From Chloroflexota bacterium (GTDB lineage Bacteria; Chloroflexota; Anaerolineae; Anaerolineales; Anaerolineaceae), in contig DSBE01000348.1 in the NCBI GenBank assembly GCA_011053085.1, positions 1 through 6,541 of the forward strand: 6,541 bases of DNA, in the 5' to 3' direction. Made by a program: the position numbers and the translations under genes. Shown one piece after another: positions 1-5,278 of this stretch; the stretch's first letter is position 1; each line of letters starts with the position of its first letter. The notes below the pieces were generated by a model. It was not told the origin of the DNA, searched no databases, and saw only the letters and a list, made by a program, of their open reading frames with translations.

Positions 1-258
1 CCCTATCTCACCAAAAATTTTATTCACCAAATGCAGACCGGCTCACCAATCGACAAATTTCTGAGCGACTGGAAGGCAGCTTGCAACGAAACCATCGGGA
101 TGAAAACCTGGGGTTTGCGTCAATGGTTTCAAAGCAGTGCGGAGAATCTGTCCTCAAAAGGCTATCGACTTAACCACTCAAAAGCTTTGCTCAAGCGTGG
201 TTTTTTATTATGGCATGTCAACATCCCACTGTCAGAATACCAGAACAGATTTGGATAA
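1..258 (+). CDS. C-terminal part of an unidentified protein (5' end outside window)
   Basis: The frame is open from base 1 to a TAA at 256-258, giving 85 visible residues; the true start lies to the left. An internal ATG at 31 has no Shine-Dalgarno-like sequence before it, so I treat the gene as running in from outside. The visible tail is soluble-looking, has several Trp residues (for example in the MKTWGLRQW stretch) and a basic patch near HSKALLKRG, and shows no membrane segment. I do not recognise the family. Coding character is supported mainly by the open frame and by the strong hairpin terminator that begins 4 nt after the stop codon. The gene is convergent with leuS. It could also be the decayed end of a gene; there is no internal stop to show that. 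Confidence 0.6.
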   Translation, partial: PYLTKNFIHQMQTGSPIDKFLSDWKAACNETIGMKTWGLRQWFQSSAENLSSKGYRLNHSKALLKRGFLLWHVNIPLSEYQNRFG

Positions 259-261
259 AAC

Positions 262-289
262 AACAGACGGCACCGCAATGCCGTCTGTT
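262..289. terminator. Bidirectional intrinsic terminator between the left-edge gene and leuS
   Basis: Arms AACAGACGGCA (262-272) and TGCCGTCTGTT (279-289) are perfectly complementary over 11 bp, with a 6-nt loop. On the plus strand the hairpin is followed by TATTTTATAT. On the minus strand it is followed by GTTTTAT. It lies in the 39-nt gap between the two convergent genes, so it can stop transcription from both sides. Confidence 0.9.
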
Positions 290-297
290 ATTTTATA

Positions 298-2763
298 TCA
301 GACAACGATATTCACCAACCGGCCAGGAATGACCACCACCTTGCGGGCGGGCTTGCCTTCCATGAAACGCTGTACCACCTCGCTTGCCAGCGCAATGGCT
401 TTGGCGTCTTCTTCGGCGATATCCGCCGGCACCACGATGCGGTCGCGCACCTTGCCATTCACCTGTACCACCAGTGTGATCTCATCTTCTTTGGCGGCTT
501 CTTCATCCACCGCAGGCCATTGCTGCGTATGAATGGAATATGGTTTGCCCAGCTGCATCCACATCTCTTCCGCAATATGCGGCGTGACTGGCGCCATCAT
601 CTTCAAGTAGATCTCCACCGCCTCATGCCAGGCCGGACTGCCGTAAGCGCCTTCTCGTTTGAATTGCGCCATGTTGTTAGCCAGCTCCATCAACGAAGAT
701 ATAATGGTGTTGAACTCAAATTCCTCGAAGTCATGGGTAATGCTTCCCAAGGTCTGATGCACTTTACGCCGCAGCTCCCTGATCGTATCTTCACTGGCTT
801 GTGTCGAACCATCTTCATCTTCTGTGATCATACTCCACACACGTCTTAGCCAGCGTGAGGTGCCCTCAATACCGCTGTACGACCAGGGGCCGCCCTGGCT
901 CCAGCGCGAGAAGAAGAACAGATAGGCACGCACCGTATCCGCGCCATATTTGTTTACCAAAACATCAGGAGCGACCGTGTTGCCGCGGCTTTTTGACATT
1001 TTTTCGCTGTCTTCACCCAGCACCATACCCTGGTTGCGCAGCTGCAGCATCGGTTCATGGCCTTCGGTGATACCCATATCGCGCAGGGCTTTGTGGAAAA
1101 AGCGGGTGTACATCAGGTGCATGTTGGCATGCTCAATCCCGCCTGTGTAAGTGTCAACCGGCATCCAGTAATCGTACTCAGCCGGATCCCAGGGACCCTT
1201 GTCATACCCCGGGCTTAAATAGCGCAGGTGGTACCATGAGGAACACATGAACGTATCCATGGTGTCCGTGTCGCGCTCTGCCTGCCCACCGCACACCGGA
1301 CACCTGACCTGTTTCCAGGTGGGGTGCAATTTCAAGGGACTCTCACCTGTCGGCAGCCATTCTACATCTTCCGGCAGACGCACCGGCAGGTCTTTCTCCG
1401 GCACCGGAATGATGCCGCATTCAGGACAATGAATGATCGGAATGGGCGCACCCCAGTAACGCTGGCGCGAGATCAGCCAGTCACGCAGACGGTATTGCAC
1501 TTCGGCATGGCCAATGCCCTTCCCTTCCAGCCATTCACATACCTTGGCGACCGTGTCGTCTCCGGTAGTGCCGCTCAGTTCGCCTGAATTGACCATGGTG
1601 CCCTTGGCAGGCACTGCCTCTGTCATTTCTTCTTCTGTGATTGGCTCCATATCTGCGGGCTGGATCACCACACGAATGTTCAGCCCAAAAGTACGCGCAA
1701 ACTCAAAGTCACGCTGGTCATGTGCCGGCACCGCCATGATCGCTCCTGTACCATAAGAAGGCAGCACATAATCCGCGATCCAGATTGGTATCTCTTCACC
1801 ATTGACTGGATTGATGGCATACGCCCCGGTGAACACACCGGTTTTTTCCTTGTCTGTCGCTTCGCGTTGGATGTCAGTCTGGCGGATGGCTTCCTCCACA
1901 TACGCCTCCACTTCTGCTTTTTGCCCCTCCGTGGTGATCATTTTGACCAGTTCGTGTTCCGGCGCCAGCACCATAAAGGTCGCCCCCCACAGCGTGTCAG
2001 GACGGGTGGTAAAAATTTTAAGTTCATGCCCTTCTCTGGCGGTTTTAAAGGTCACCATAGCGCCATTGGAACGCCCGATCCAGTTGGTTTGCAGATTCTG
2101 CACACGTTCCGGCCAGTCAATGCCATCATAATGCAGCATTTCCTCGGCATATTGGGTGGTCTTAAAGAACCACTGCACCAGGTTTTTCTTGATGACCGGG
2201 GTTTCACAGCGTTCGCAGTGGCGGTCATCACCCCACACCTGCTCACGCGCCAGGGTGGTGTTGCAACGCGGGCACCAATCCACTGGCGATTCTTTGCGGT
2301 ATGCCAATCCATGGCGGAACAGCTGAATAAAGAACCATTGCGTCCAGCGGTAATAGGATGGGTCAGAAGAGATCGTCTCACGACGCCAATCGAACATGGC
2401 GCCCATGGTTTTCATCTGTGCGCGCATGTGTTCAATATTCTTTTCTGTCCATATCCGTGGATGGATGTTGCGTTGAATAGCCGCGTTTTCTGCTGGCAAG
2501 CCAAAGCTGTCAAAGCCCATCGGGAACATGACATTGTAACCCTGCATCCGCTTATAACGCGCGCGTGCGTCTGAAGGCGTCATCGCGTACCAGTGACCGA
2601 TATGCAGGTCGCCCGAAGGGTACGGCAGCATGGTTAGGGCGTAATGTTTGGGTTGGCTGTGGTCAATATCTGCATGATAGAGACCGTCACTTTCCCAGCG
2701 CTGCTGCCATTTTTGTTCGATCATGGCGGGATCGTATACGTTTGTTCCGTTGTCTTCTCCCAT
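298..2763 (-). CDS. leuS: Leucyl-tRNA synthetase
   Basis: Class I aminoacyl-tRNA synthetase that charges tRNA-Leu with leucine in the cytoplasm; 821 aa, apparently complete. The ATP-binding HIGH motif is at residues 54-57 and KMSKS at 588-592 (EKMSKSRGN). The CP1 editing domain, which hydrolyses mischarged tRNA, is present with TTRPDT at 252-257 and the GTGAIMAVPAHDQRD stretch at 338-352, including the conserved acidic residues of HDQRD. Two Cys quartets look like zinc sites: C164/C167/C183/C186 and C446/C449/C488/C491. Only about eight residues separate GMVL from KMSKS, so the leucine-specific insertion of E. coli-type LeuRS is absent, as in the shorter Bacillus-type enzyme. The C-terminal end (about 762-821, VVQVNGKVRDRI) is the usual tRNA-binding tail. 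The ATG is set by AAGGAG at 2770-2775 with a 6-nt gap. A T-box leader controls expression. Confidence 0.99.
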   Translation of the reverse strand: MGEDNGTNVYDPAMIEQKWQQRWESDGLYHADIDHSQPKHYALTMLPYPSGDLHIGHWYAMTPSDARARYKRMQGYNVMFPMGFDSFGLPAENAAIQRNIHPRIWTEKNIEHMRAQMKTMGAMFDWRRETISSDPSYYRWTQWFFIQLFRHGLAYRKESPVDWCPRCNTTLAREQVWGDDRHCERCETPVIKKNLVQWFFKTTQYAEEMLHYDGIDWPERVQNLQTNWIGRSNGAMVTFKTAREGHELKIFTTRPDTLWGATFMVLAPEHELVKMITTEGQKAEVEAYVEEAIRQTDIQREATDKEKTGVFTGAYAINPVNGEEIPIWIADYVLPSYGTGAIMAVPAHDQRDFEFARTFGLNIRVVIQPADMEPITEEEMTEAVPAKGTMVNSGELSGTTGDDTVAKVCEWLEGKGIGHAEVQYRLRDWLISRQRYWGAPIPIIHCPECGIIPVPEKDLPVRLPEDVEWLPTGESPLKLHPTWKQVRCPVCGGQAERDTDTMDTFMCSSWYHLRYLSPGYDKGPWDPAEYDYWMPVDTYTGGIEHANMHLMYTRFFHKALRDMGITEGHEPMLQLRNQGMVLGEDSEKMSKSRGNTVAPDVLVNKYGADTVRAYLFFFSRWSQGGPWSYSGIEGTSRWLRRVWSMITEDEDGSTQASEDTIRELRRKVHQTLGSITHDFEEFEFNTIISSLMELANNMAQFKREGAYGSPAWHEAVEIYLKMMAPVTPHIAEEMWMQLGKPYSIHTQQWPAVDEEAAKEDEITLVVQVNGKVRDRIVVPADIAEEDAKAIALASEVVQRFMEGKPARKVVVIPGRLVNIVV

Positions 2764-2791
2764 TTTATGCTCCTTTTCATCTATACCGATT

Positions 2792-2831
2792 AAAAGAAAA
2801 AGACCCTCATCCGGTCAGGGACGAAGGGTCT
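2792..2831 (-). terminator. T-box-controlled intrinsic terminator before leuS
   Basis: On the minus strand AGACCCT (2825-2831) pairs with AGGGTCT (2801-2807), and inside that CGTCC pairs with GGATG. A TTTTTCTTTTA run follows (2791-2801). The left arm and CGTCC are also needed for the antiterminator, so the two structures exclude each other. This is the off state when tRNA-Leu is charged. The U-run ends 28 nt before the leuS ATG. Confidence 0.93.
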
Positions 2832-3057
2832 CCGTGGTACCACCCTGATTGTCTGCCTCAAGCCTTGATTTAGAGACAGACCACTCATTCAGCGGTAACG
2901 GGCTGACCCGATGCAGACTAACAGAATGTTCATCCGCATTCCGCTCCGAATGGCTTCGGAACGCAGGCGAGTTCTGTGTTGATGGCTGTCTGCGTCAGCC
3001 AGATTGGGCTTCCACCTTGTTCTCCCAAATCGCTGCCAGATCACATACTACTCCTGC
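2801..3057 (-). promoter_or_regulatory. T-box riboswitch of leuS (specifier CUC, Leu)
   Basis: A leader RNA that senses uncharged tRNA-Leu by direct pairing and then lets transcription continue into leuS. Reading the minus strand: Stem I closes with GCAGG (3053-3057) and CCTGC (2963-2967), and a TGTG/CACA helix lies above an internal loop. In that loop AGTAGTA faces GAACTCG. This is the specifier loop, with CTC at 2969-2971 after the typical GAA. A small hairpin follows (TCCGAA/TTCGGA, 2945-2960), then a Stem II-like region (GCGG/CCGC, 2892-2937). Stem III pairs 9 bp (2851-2859 with 2873-2881). The T-box, AATCAGGGTGGTACCACGG (2832-2850), carries the bulge TGGTACC; the U in UGGU fits an A73 discriminator, which tRNA-Leu has. 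CAGGG/CCCTG and ACGGA/TTCGT form the antiterminator. Confidence 0.96.
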
Positions 3058-3069
3058 TCTGGAATTTAG

Positions 3070-3142
3070 TGGACCCAGCGAGACTCGAACTCGCGACCTT
3101 CTCAATGCCATTGAGACGCGCTCCCAGCTGCGCTATGGGCCC
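3070..3142 (-). tRNA. tRNA-Ala, anticodon GGC
   Basis: A 73-nt cloverleaf ending at the discriminator A; no CCA is encoded. The acceptor arms GGGCCCA and TGGGTCC pair with G3-U70, the identity element read by alanyl-tRNA synthetase. The anticodon stem TCTCA/TGAGA holds the loop ATGGCAT, so the anticodon is GGC (codons GCC/GCU). The loop has A32 and U38, the unusual pair known to be conserved in bacterial tRNA-Ala(GGC). The T arm is GCGAG-TTCGAGT-CTCGC and the D arm GCGC...GCGC. It lies 33 nt after the tRNA-Ala(CGC) gene and 12 nt before T-box Stem I of leuS. Confidence 0.98.
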
Positions 3143-3175
3143 ATTTGATTGTCGTGTGAACGTACCACCCTTGAG

Positions 3176-3248
3176 TGGACCTGAGGGGACTCGAACCCCT
3201 GACCTCGTCAGTGCGATTGACGCGCGCTCCCAACTGCGCTACAGGCCC
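3176..3248 (-). tRNA. tRNA-Ala, anticodon CGC
   Basis: A 73-nt cloverleaf with discriminator A and no encoded CCA. The acceptor arms GGGCCTG and CAGGTCC pair with G3-U70, the alanine identity element. The anticodon stem CGTCA/TGACG holds loop ATCGCAC, so the anticodon is CGC, reading GCG. The T arm is AGGGG-TTCGAGT-CCCCT. It is the first gene after the promoter at 3267-3295, with a predicted leader of roughly ten nucleotides. It shares its D arm design with the neighbouring tRNA-Ala(GGC) but differs in acceptor, anticodon and T stems, so the two are not a recent exact duplication. Confidence 0.98.
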
Positions 3249-3266
3249 GAATTTCAAGGCATGCAA

Positions 3267-3295
3267 ATTTTACATGATTGACCTGCATCTGTCAA
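3267..3295 (-). promoter_or_regulatory. Sigma-70-type promoter of the tRNA-Ala (and probably leuS) transcript
   Basis: On the minus strand a perfect -35 TTGACA (3290-3295) and a -10 TAAAAT (3267-3272) are separated by exactly 17 nt. Transcription should start near 3260, about a dozen nucleotides before the 5' end of tRNA-Ala(CGC). It is the only strong promoter-like sequence I see upstream of the T-box leader on this strand. Confidence 0.82.
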
Positions 3296-3555
3296 GCAAG
3301 CCCATTTTAAGATTTCCGCCCCCTGTTTGTCTCCACCCGTAAAAAAACCCCACCGATCCGTGTGTGCAACGTTTTTTATACCTGCAAACGCAGGGTGGGT
3401 GTCTAACACACGGCTCCGTCTTGGCTCAGGCCTATCACGTTACCATGTTGAAGTTGATACCCATTTATAAGGTGTTGGTACAAAACCGAATGCATATCAC
3501 GAGAACGGCAGGGTGTTTTTATTAATGTACAGGGCGTTTCTTATCATCGAACTCC
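3296..3555. other. Intergenic stretch without a gene, with complementary segments
   Basis: This 260-nt stretch lies between two divergent promoters. I find no supportable coding region. It contains CCGTGTGT (3358-3365) complementary to ACACACGG (3406-3413). Between them is a CCTGC-AAAC-GCAGG hairpin (3381-3394). A second, crossing pairing is possible between CCCACC (3348-3353) and GGTGGG. On the minus strand the GGTGGGG arm is followed by seven T (complement of 3341-3347), which resembles a terminator. Whether any of this is transcribed cannot be told from the sequence. Confidence 0.5.
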
Positions 3556-3583
3556 TTGACATAGCAACTGTCATTGCTACAAT
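3556..3583 (+). promoter_or_regulatory. Promoter of thpR-rsfS with a palindrome filling its spacer
   Basis: The -35 is a perfect TTGACA (3556-3561) and the -10 is TACAAT (3578-3583), 16 nt apart. The spacer and first -10 bases form the inverted repeat TAGCAA-CTGTCA-TTGCTA (3562-3579), an arrangement typical of a repressor operator. The predicted start near 3590 leaves an untranslated leader of about 90 nt before thpR. Confidence 0.7.
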
Positions 3584-3602
3584 CATACCAGAGAAACGTT
3601 CG

Positions 3603-3645
3603 CACTTCTAACGTATAAATATATGTTTTAATGTACAAAGAAGTG
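3603..3645 (+). repeat. Inverted repeat in the thpR 5' leader
   Basis: CACTTCT (3603-3609) and AGAAGTG (3639-3645) are perfect 7-bp complements around an AT-rich 29-nt interior. In the RNA this could form a long-looped hairpin ending 35 nt before the thpR ATG. No U-run follows, so it is not an intrinsic terminator. The function is unknown. Confidence 0.45.
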
Positions 3646-3680
3646 GTCGACTGATAACTTATTATACCACGCCCTTGCCC

Positions 3681-4274
3681 ATGTCAAGTGAAACCATCAG
3701 ATTGTTTATCGCCCTCACCCTCCCCACAGCCATGCAGCAGCATTGCGTGCGGTTGATCAGCACTTTAAAAAACGACATCACAACCGGCGTACGTTGGGAA
3801 GTCGGCGATAAGATCCACATCACCCTGCGTTTTTTGGGCGAAACGCCCTCCACCTCATTACCCTCTCTTACGGAAAGTCTCAACAGCCTGGCGCAAGCAC
3901 ATGCGCCCATAATGCTGCACCTGGCGGGGTTGGGGGCTTTTCCCAACTGGCGTTCACCCAGCGTCCTCTGGCTGGGCATCGTGCCCAATGCGGCCCTTAA
4001 TCAATTGCAAAGCGATCTCGAACAGCGCCTCGCTGGTGCAGGCATCTTGAAGGACAAAAGGAAATTTCACCCGCACCTCACCCTGGGGCGTGTCAATCGC
4101 AACTGCACACCAGAGGTAATCCGACAGATCCAACAAGCCTGCCAGCAGATCAACCTGCCCCCCTTTTCAGACTTTCAAGCCCCTCATGTGGTATTATTCC
4201 AATCAACACTGCAGCGCAATGGAGCCATCCACCACGCGCTGCATACCATTGATTTGAACGAATCAACACCATAA
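3681..4274 (+). CDS. thpR: RNA 2',3'-cyclic phosphodiesterase (2H family)
   Basis: A 2H phosphoesterase of the ThpR / 2'-5' RNA ligase-like family, which acts on RNA ends; the characterised bacterial and archaeal enzymes open 2',3'-cyclic phosphates to 2'-phosphates. From the ATG it is 197 aa, normal for the family. Both catalytic H-x-T-L motifs are intact: HITL at 46-49 (KIHITLRFLGET) and HLTL at 132-135 (HPHLTLGRV). The N-terminal strand SETIRLFIALTLP and the C-terminal VLFQSTLQRNGAIH also fit. I chose ATG 3681 because it places RLFIAL at the usual distance from the start; an in-frame TTG at 3675 would add two residues. No Shine-Dalgarno sequence is visible before either. It is 25 nt upstream of rsfS and likely shares its transcript. 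There is no signal peptide, so it is cytoplasmic. Confidence 0.95.
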   Translation: MSSETIRLFIALTLPTAMQQHCVRLISTLKNDITTGVRWEVGDKIHITLRFLGETPSTSLPSLTESLNSLAQAHAPIMLHLAGLGAFPNWRSPSVLWLGIVPNAALNQLQSDLEQRLAGAGILKDKRKFHPHLTLGRVNRNCTPEVIRQIQQACQQINLPPFSDFQAPHVVLFQSTLQRNGAIHHALHTIDLNESTP

Positions 4275-4299
4275 GGAAAGGACACAGTTTTCGAACGAT

Positions 4300-4665
4300 A
4301 TGGATCAAACAAAACCTGAAATGACCACCCTGGACATGGCGCGTGAAATTGCCTTGTCTCTTGAAGAAAAATTCGGTGAAGATATTGTACTGATGGACGT
4401 ACGTGAACTGGTCTACTTCACCGATTATTTTATTATTGCCACTACAGCCAGCCAGCGCCAGCTGCAAAGTCTGGCCTCTGACCTGACCCGCGAGGTTCGT
4501 TCGCGTTTTGGCCCGCACAGCAAAGCCGAAGGATCCGCCGAAGGCGGCTGGATCGTTGTCGACTTTGATGATATCATCGTGCACCTGTTCACCGAAGAAA
4601 AGCGTGACTTTTACCAACTCGAAGAACTCTGGCACAATGCGCCGGTTTTACTGCGTATTCAATAA
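4300..4665 (+). CDS. rsfS: Ribosomal silencing factor RsfS (Iojap/YbeB family)
   Basis: A 121-aa protein of the RsfS family, which binds ribosomal protein uL14 on the large subunit and blocks joining with the small subunit when nutrients run short. Family hallmarks are present: DIVLMDVRELVYFTDYFIIAT (about 28-48), SQRQLQSLA (51-59), the EGGWIVVDFDDIIVHLF block (81-97) and FTEEKRDFYQLEELW at the C-terminus (97-111). The length is typical. The purine-rich AAGGAAAGGA (4273-4282) sits about 17 nt before the ATG, farther than usual. No in-frame start lies between, and a later ATG at 4321 has no better site. It follows thpR by 25 nt and ends just before a strong terminator, so it is the last gene of the transcript. 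In many bacteria this gene neighbours nadD; that is not the case here. Confidence 0.97.
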   Translation: MDQTKPEMTTLDMAREIALSLEEKFGEDIVLMDVRELVYFTDYFIIATTASQRQLQSLASDLTREVRSRFGPHSKAEGSAEGGWIVVDFDDIIVHLFTEEKRDFYQLEELWHNAPVLLRIQ

Positions 4666-4667
4666 AT

Positions 4668-4703
4668 GTAAAAAAGATGGGTGATATCGCCCATCTTTTT
4701 TAC
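4668..4703. terminator. Bidirectional intrinsic terminator between rsfS and the peroxiredoxin gene
   Basis: Inverted repeat with arms GTAAAAAAGATGGG (4668-4681) and CCCATCTTTTTTAC (4690-4703), perfectly complementary over 14 bp. One G-U and one G-C pair extend it around an ATAT loop. The A-run and T-run within the arms give a U-tract in either direction. It starts 2 nt after the rsfS stop codon and ends 22 nt from the peroxiredoxin stop codon. Confidence 0.93.
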
Positions 4704-4725
4704 AATCCTTCACCAACACCTTACT

Positions 4726-5187
4726 TCAGCTAAACACACCCAGAATTTCCTGGCTATGGCCTTTGGGGGAAACTTTCTCGAACACCTTCACGACAGTACC
4801 GTCTTCATTGATCACATACGTCGTGCGAAATACGCCCATGTACTCTTTGCCGTACATTTGTTTGGCACCCCACACACCATAGGCTTCCAGTACTTCGTGC
4901 GATTCATCAGACAACAGCGTGAAAGGCAGGTTGTATTTTTCCTTGAATTTCTTGTGTGACTTGGGGCTGTCAGGGCTGACACCCAGGATGACCACCCCCG
5001 CCTCAGCATAAGCATCGTAATCATCACGGAATTCACAGGCCTCTGTAGTACAACCAGGAGTGTCATCTTTGGGATAGAAATACAACACGACCCGTTTACC
5101 GCGGTAGTCTGAGAGACTGTGCGCCTGCTCGTTTTGATCCATGAGTACAAAGTCAGGGGCGATTGAACCTTCTTGTAATATAGCCAT
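4726..5187 (-). CDS. bcp: Peroxiredoxin, BCP/PrxQ type (thioredoxin-dependent thiol peroxidase)
   Basis: Reduces hydrogen peroxide and organic hydroperoxides using electrons from thioredoxin; cytoplasmic. The thioredoxin fold is recognisable from APDFVLMDQNEQAHSLSDYRGK and VVLYFYPKDDTPGCTTEACEF. Counting from the chosen start, the peroxidatic Cys is C46 in PGCTTEAC and the resolving Cys C51 lies five residues on, the BCP arrangement. Thr and Pro of the active site (TPGC) are kept, and the later Arg in GVFRTTYVI fits. The frame allows ATG at 5199, 5190 or 5187. GGAGG at 5193-5197 is 5 nt from the last and lies inside the reading frame of the first, so 5187 (MAILQEGS, 153 aa) is preferred. It follows the glycoside hydrolase gene by 91 nt in the same direction, with no clear terminator between them; co-transcription is possible. 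Confidence 0.97.
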   Translation of the reverse strand: MAILQEGSIAPDFVLMDQNEQAHSLSDYRGKRVVLYFYPKDDTPGCTTEACEFRDDYDAYAEAGVVILGVSPDSPKSHKKFKEKYNLPFTLLSDESHEVLEAYGVWGAKQMYGKEYMGVFRTTYVINEDGTVVKVFEKVSPKGHSQEILGVFS

Positions 5188-5192
5188 CATTT

Positions 5193-5197
5193 CCTCC
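5193..5197 (-). promoter_or_regulatory. Shine-Dalgarno site fixing the bcp start
   Basis: GGAGG on the minus strand, 5 nt before the ATG at 5185-5187. It overlaps the codons after the longer ATG at 5197-5199, which itself has no such site upstream. Confidence 0.75.
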
Positions 5198-5278
5198 ATT
5201 CATACGGAAAAACACGAAATGTCAGGCTTCATCTTTAACAATAGCGTGTTTGTATTGGAAAACTGTTAGAGAGATATA

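Noticed and set aside
1720..2574. A 284-codon open frame on the plus strand
   Set aside because: It lies wholly antisense to leuS, whose frame has clear motifs along its full length. The translation is rich in His, Arg and Phe without domain character, so it is a shadow of leuS codons.
3058..3095. A separate promoter for leuS inside tRNA-Ala(GGC)
   Set aside because: TAAATT just after the tRNA matches the -10 consensus poorly, and the correctly spaced upstream hexamer does not resemble TTGACA. Not listed as a feature, although a weak promoter cannot be excluded.
2849..3281. Overlapping plus-strand frames encoding SETRTRDLLNAIETRSQLRYG- and PEGTRTPDL-like peptides
   Set aside because: These are the well-known false proteins made by translating the antisense strand of tRNA genes; here they read across the two tRNA-Ala genes and the T-box.
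3358..3413. Known structured RNAs (SRP RNA, common riboswitch classes) in the intergenic region
   Set aside because: The conserved SRP GGAAGG tetraloop region and the hallmark sequences of the riboswitch classes I know are absent.
3445..3525. A 26-codon plus-strand frame starting ATG TTG AAG in the intergenic stretch
   Set aside because: There is no Shine-Dalgarno sequence, no recognisable content and no nearby upstream promoter; chance frames of this length are common.
4150..4635. A 161-codon minus-strand frame
   Set aside because: Antisense to the end of thpR and most of rsfS, both of which have strong family motifs on the plus strand.
5200..5278. Terminator or promoter between the hydrolase gene and bcp
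   Set aside because: The best hairpin (CAATA/TATTG with a 9-nt loop) is only 5 bp and has no U-run, and no convincing -35/-10 pair is seen. Nothing is called here.
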